Origin: Paraburkholderia aromaticivorans
Lineage (GTDB): Bacteria; Pseudomonadota; Gammaproteobacteria; Burkholderiales; Burkholderiaceae
Direction of reading: 5' to 3'
DNA: 64,000 nucleotides
NCBI RefSeq assembly: GCF_012689525.1
Contig: NZ_CP051514.1
Location: 186,001-250,000 of the forward strand
Shown: positions 63,057-64,000 of the stretch, one piece after another
Layout of the letters: each line of letters begins with the position of its first letter
Position numbering within the stretch: position 1 is the first letter of the stretch
Made by a program: the position numbers and the translations under genes
The notes under the pieces: generated by a model
Told to the model about the DNA's origin: nothing
Databases searched by the model: none
What the model saw: the letters and a program-made list of their open reading frames with translations, nothing else

Positions 63057-63200
63057 ATGGATCTGCGACTCCTGCGCGATAACCTCGGCCACGCGTCGCT
63101 CACTACGACCAGCCAGTATCTTTGCGTCGACCATGATCGGCGTCATCAGGAAGCCGAAGAGCCGCACGGCATCGCAGTGGTAACGCAGGACCCGGGTGGA
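63057..63200 (+). pseudogene. C-terminal remnant of a phage-type integrase
   Basis: MDLRLLRDNLGHASLTTTSQ then YLCVDHDRRHQEAEEPHGIA. The LGHASLTTTxxY box is the end of a tyrosine recombinase, with the nucleophile Tyr kept. Everything before it is missing. It is unlike the RIT recombinases and closer to phage or island integrases. Confidence 0.6.
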
Positions 63201-63789
63201 TGTGCGACGAATAAACGCGGACGCCCGTTCCACTCTACGCAGACCGGCGGCAAGGGGCACTCACGCCTGATGAGCAAAACGCCGATCGTGGGCCTGACCT
63301 GTTCACCCGGACGCAAACGGATCTTTCGCTCGGGACGGCGATAATACCGCACCTTCTGTTGGCAAATCCCTGGACCATGCGGCCGTAGTCAGCGTCTGCC
63401 GGCAACCAGAAATGCTCATTGCCTTTCGCGCTATCGCACAACAGACGTCATTGAGCCGACTGGACAGGCGGGATACGATCTCGCGTCTGCCTGGCGCAAC
63501 ATCAGGCGCCAGTTCAATAATGGTCATGCCTGCCGCATCGCCTGTGAGCGGCAACTTCAACCGTCGTTGTGCCAGGGGTCCTACCGCACAGGGCCCCCAA
63601 AAGCTGGCGTTCCACCCCACATTCGTCCTGCCTCATCACCCGCGACTTACCCCGGCGAAAAACGCTATGTCGTACTATGCTGGACTGGCATTCGACAGGG
63701 CTGCCGTTCGGGTATAGGTTTTTGGCCAGAGACCGATGCGGGACGACCTCGGCCATTCGCAAATTTTCGAACTGTTTCCGGAGCATGCC
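63201..63789. other. Gene-poor stretch with an uncertain minus-strand frame
   Basis: A minus-strand frame (63620-63303) starts MGWNASFWGPCAVGPLAQRR and includes ELAPDVAPGRREIVSRLSSR. It is somewhat protein-like but unrecognised and without a clear ribosome site. It may be an eroded gene next to the integrase remnant. Confidence 0.25.
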
Positions 63790-64000
63790 ATGAGAGTGTT
63801 GATTGTCGGCTCCGCAGGATTACTTGGTCGCGAGATAGTGAAATTACTGTCTTCGAAACACGAAATCATCGAGGCCAGCAGGAAGAAAGCGAATCTCAAG
63901 GCAGACATTTCTGACAGGGCGTCGATTGTTGCGCTGTACAACATGGTGGGCACAGTTGACTCGGTAATCTGCGTAGCCCGTGACGACCGGTTCCCGCCAC
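63790..64000 (+). CDS. NAD(P)-binding short-chain dehydrogenase-like protein, 3'-partial
   Basis: ATG at 63790 opens MRVLIVGSAGLLGREIVKLL, a Rossmann-fold dinucleotide-binding start with GxxGxxG, followed by EIIEASRKKANLKADISDRA and a VDSVICVAR strand. This is the beginning of a short-chain dehydrogenase, probably the small atypical SDR type. The frame is open to the window edge after 70 residues, so the catalytic YxxxK region lies beyond. Substrate unknown. Confidence 0.8.
   Translation, partial: MRVLIVGSAGLLGREIVKLLSSKHEIIEASRKKANLKADISDRASIVALYNMVGTVDSVICVARDDRFPP

Noticed and set aside
1..64000. CRISPR arrays, tRNA or rRNA genes
   Set aside because: No regularly spaced direct repeats, cloverleaf-like or rRNA-like sequences were noticed on either strand by eye.

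Overview
The window is high-GC DNA that looks like an accessory part of a Burkholderiaceae genome (Paraburkholderia/Caballeronia/Burkholderia type). The grounds are two Burkholderia-style general porins, a five-gene aae-like aromatic-acid efflux cluster, a cyoABCDE operon, and a very high load of insertion sequences and decayed gene ends. No rRNA, tRNA or CRISPR array was seen. Functions are assigned from remembered family motifs; no database search was possible.

Layout. 1-3.6 kb: IS6 remnants, the truncated start of an MscS-type channel gene, a frameshifted IS6 element and an intact IS630 element. 3.6-6.7 kb: a porin divergent from a solitary pstS, then a small hypothetical gene. 6.9-9.6 kb: a tnpB gene with a LexA-like box just before its start, followed directly by an IS1111-like (IS110 family) element. 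9.7-18.4 kb: a hypothetical gene, a polyphosphate kinase 2, an FAD-linked oxidase divergent from a LysR gene split by a second IS1111-like element, several gene stumps, and an FtsI/PBP3-like transpeptidase. 18.4-22 kb: IS5 debris, a second porin, a decayed IS6. 22.1-28.7 kb: marR, membrane fusion protein, DUF1656, FUSC inner-membrane protein and NodT-type outer-membrane lipoprotein, divergent from a LysR regulator. 29.4-31.5 kb: a solitary FUSC protein. 32-33.5 kb: a broken conserved gene, an H-NS-like protein and HU.

33.6-43.4 kb is the most striking part. Two recombinase-in-trio (RIT) elements are nested: each has three tyrosine-recombinase genes and matching terminal inverted repeats. The inner element sits inside the conserved His-Asp-Leu-Arg-His codons of the outer element's second recombinase. 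An IS5-family element (4-bp target duplication) lies in that same gene, and an IS3-like element lies in the third gene of the inner trio. With the insertions removed, both elements come to about 3.5 kb. Each also carries a palindrome outside its terminal repeat, only at the end next to its first gene.

43.7-46.1 kb: an IS6 element interrupted by an intact IS30, abutting a decayed acyl-CoA thioesterase gene. 48-53 kb: cyoABCDE for cytochrome bo3 ubiquinol oxidase and a heme O synthase. 53.5-59 kb: small exported and hypothetical proteins, IS6 debris and a CPA1 Na+/H+ antiporter. 59.7-62.9 kb: two DedA fusion proteins (DedA-PAP2-LssY and DedA-rhodanese). The right edge holds an integrase remnant and the start of an NAD(P)-binding protein.

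The working genes suggest envelope and stress physiology: porins, phosphate capture, polyphosphate, aromatic-acid efflux, terminal oxidase, proton antiport and lipid recycling. They sit as islands in a long-term insertion hot spot.
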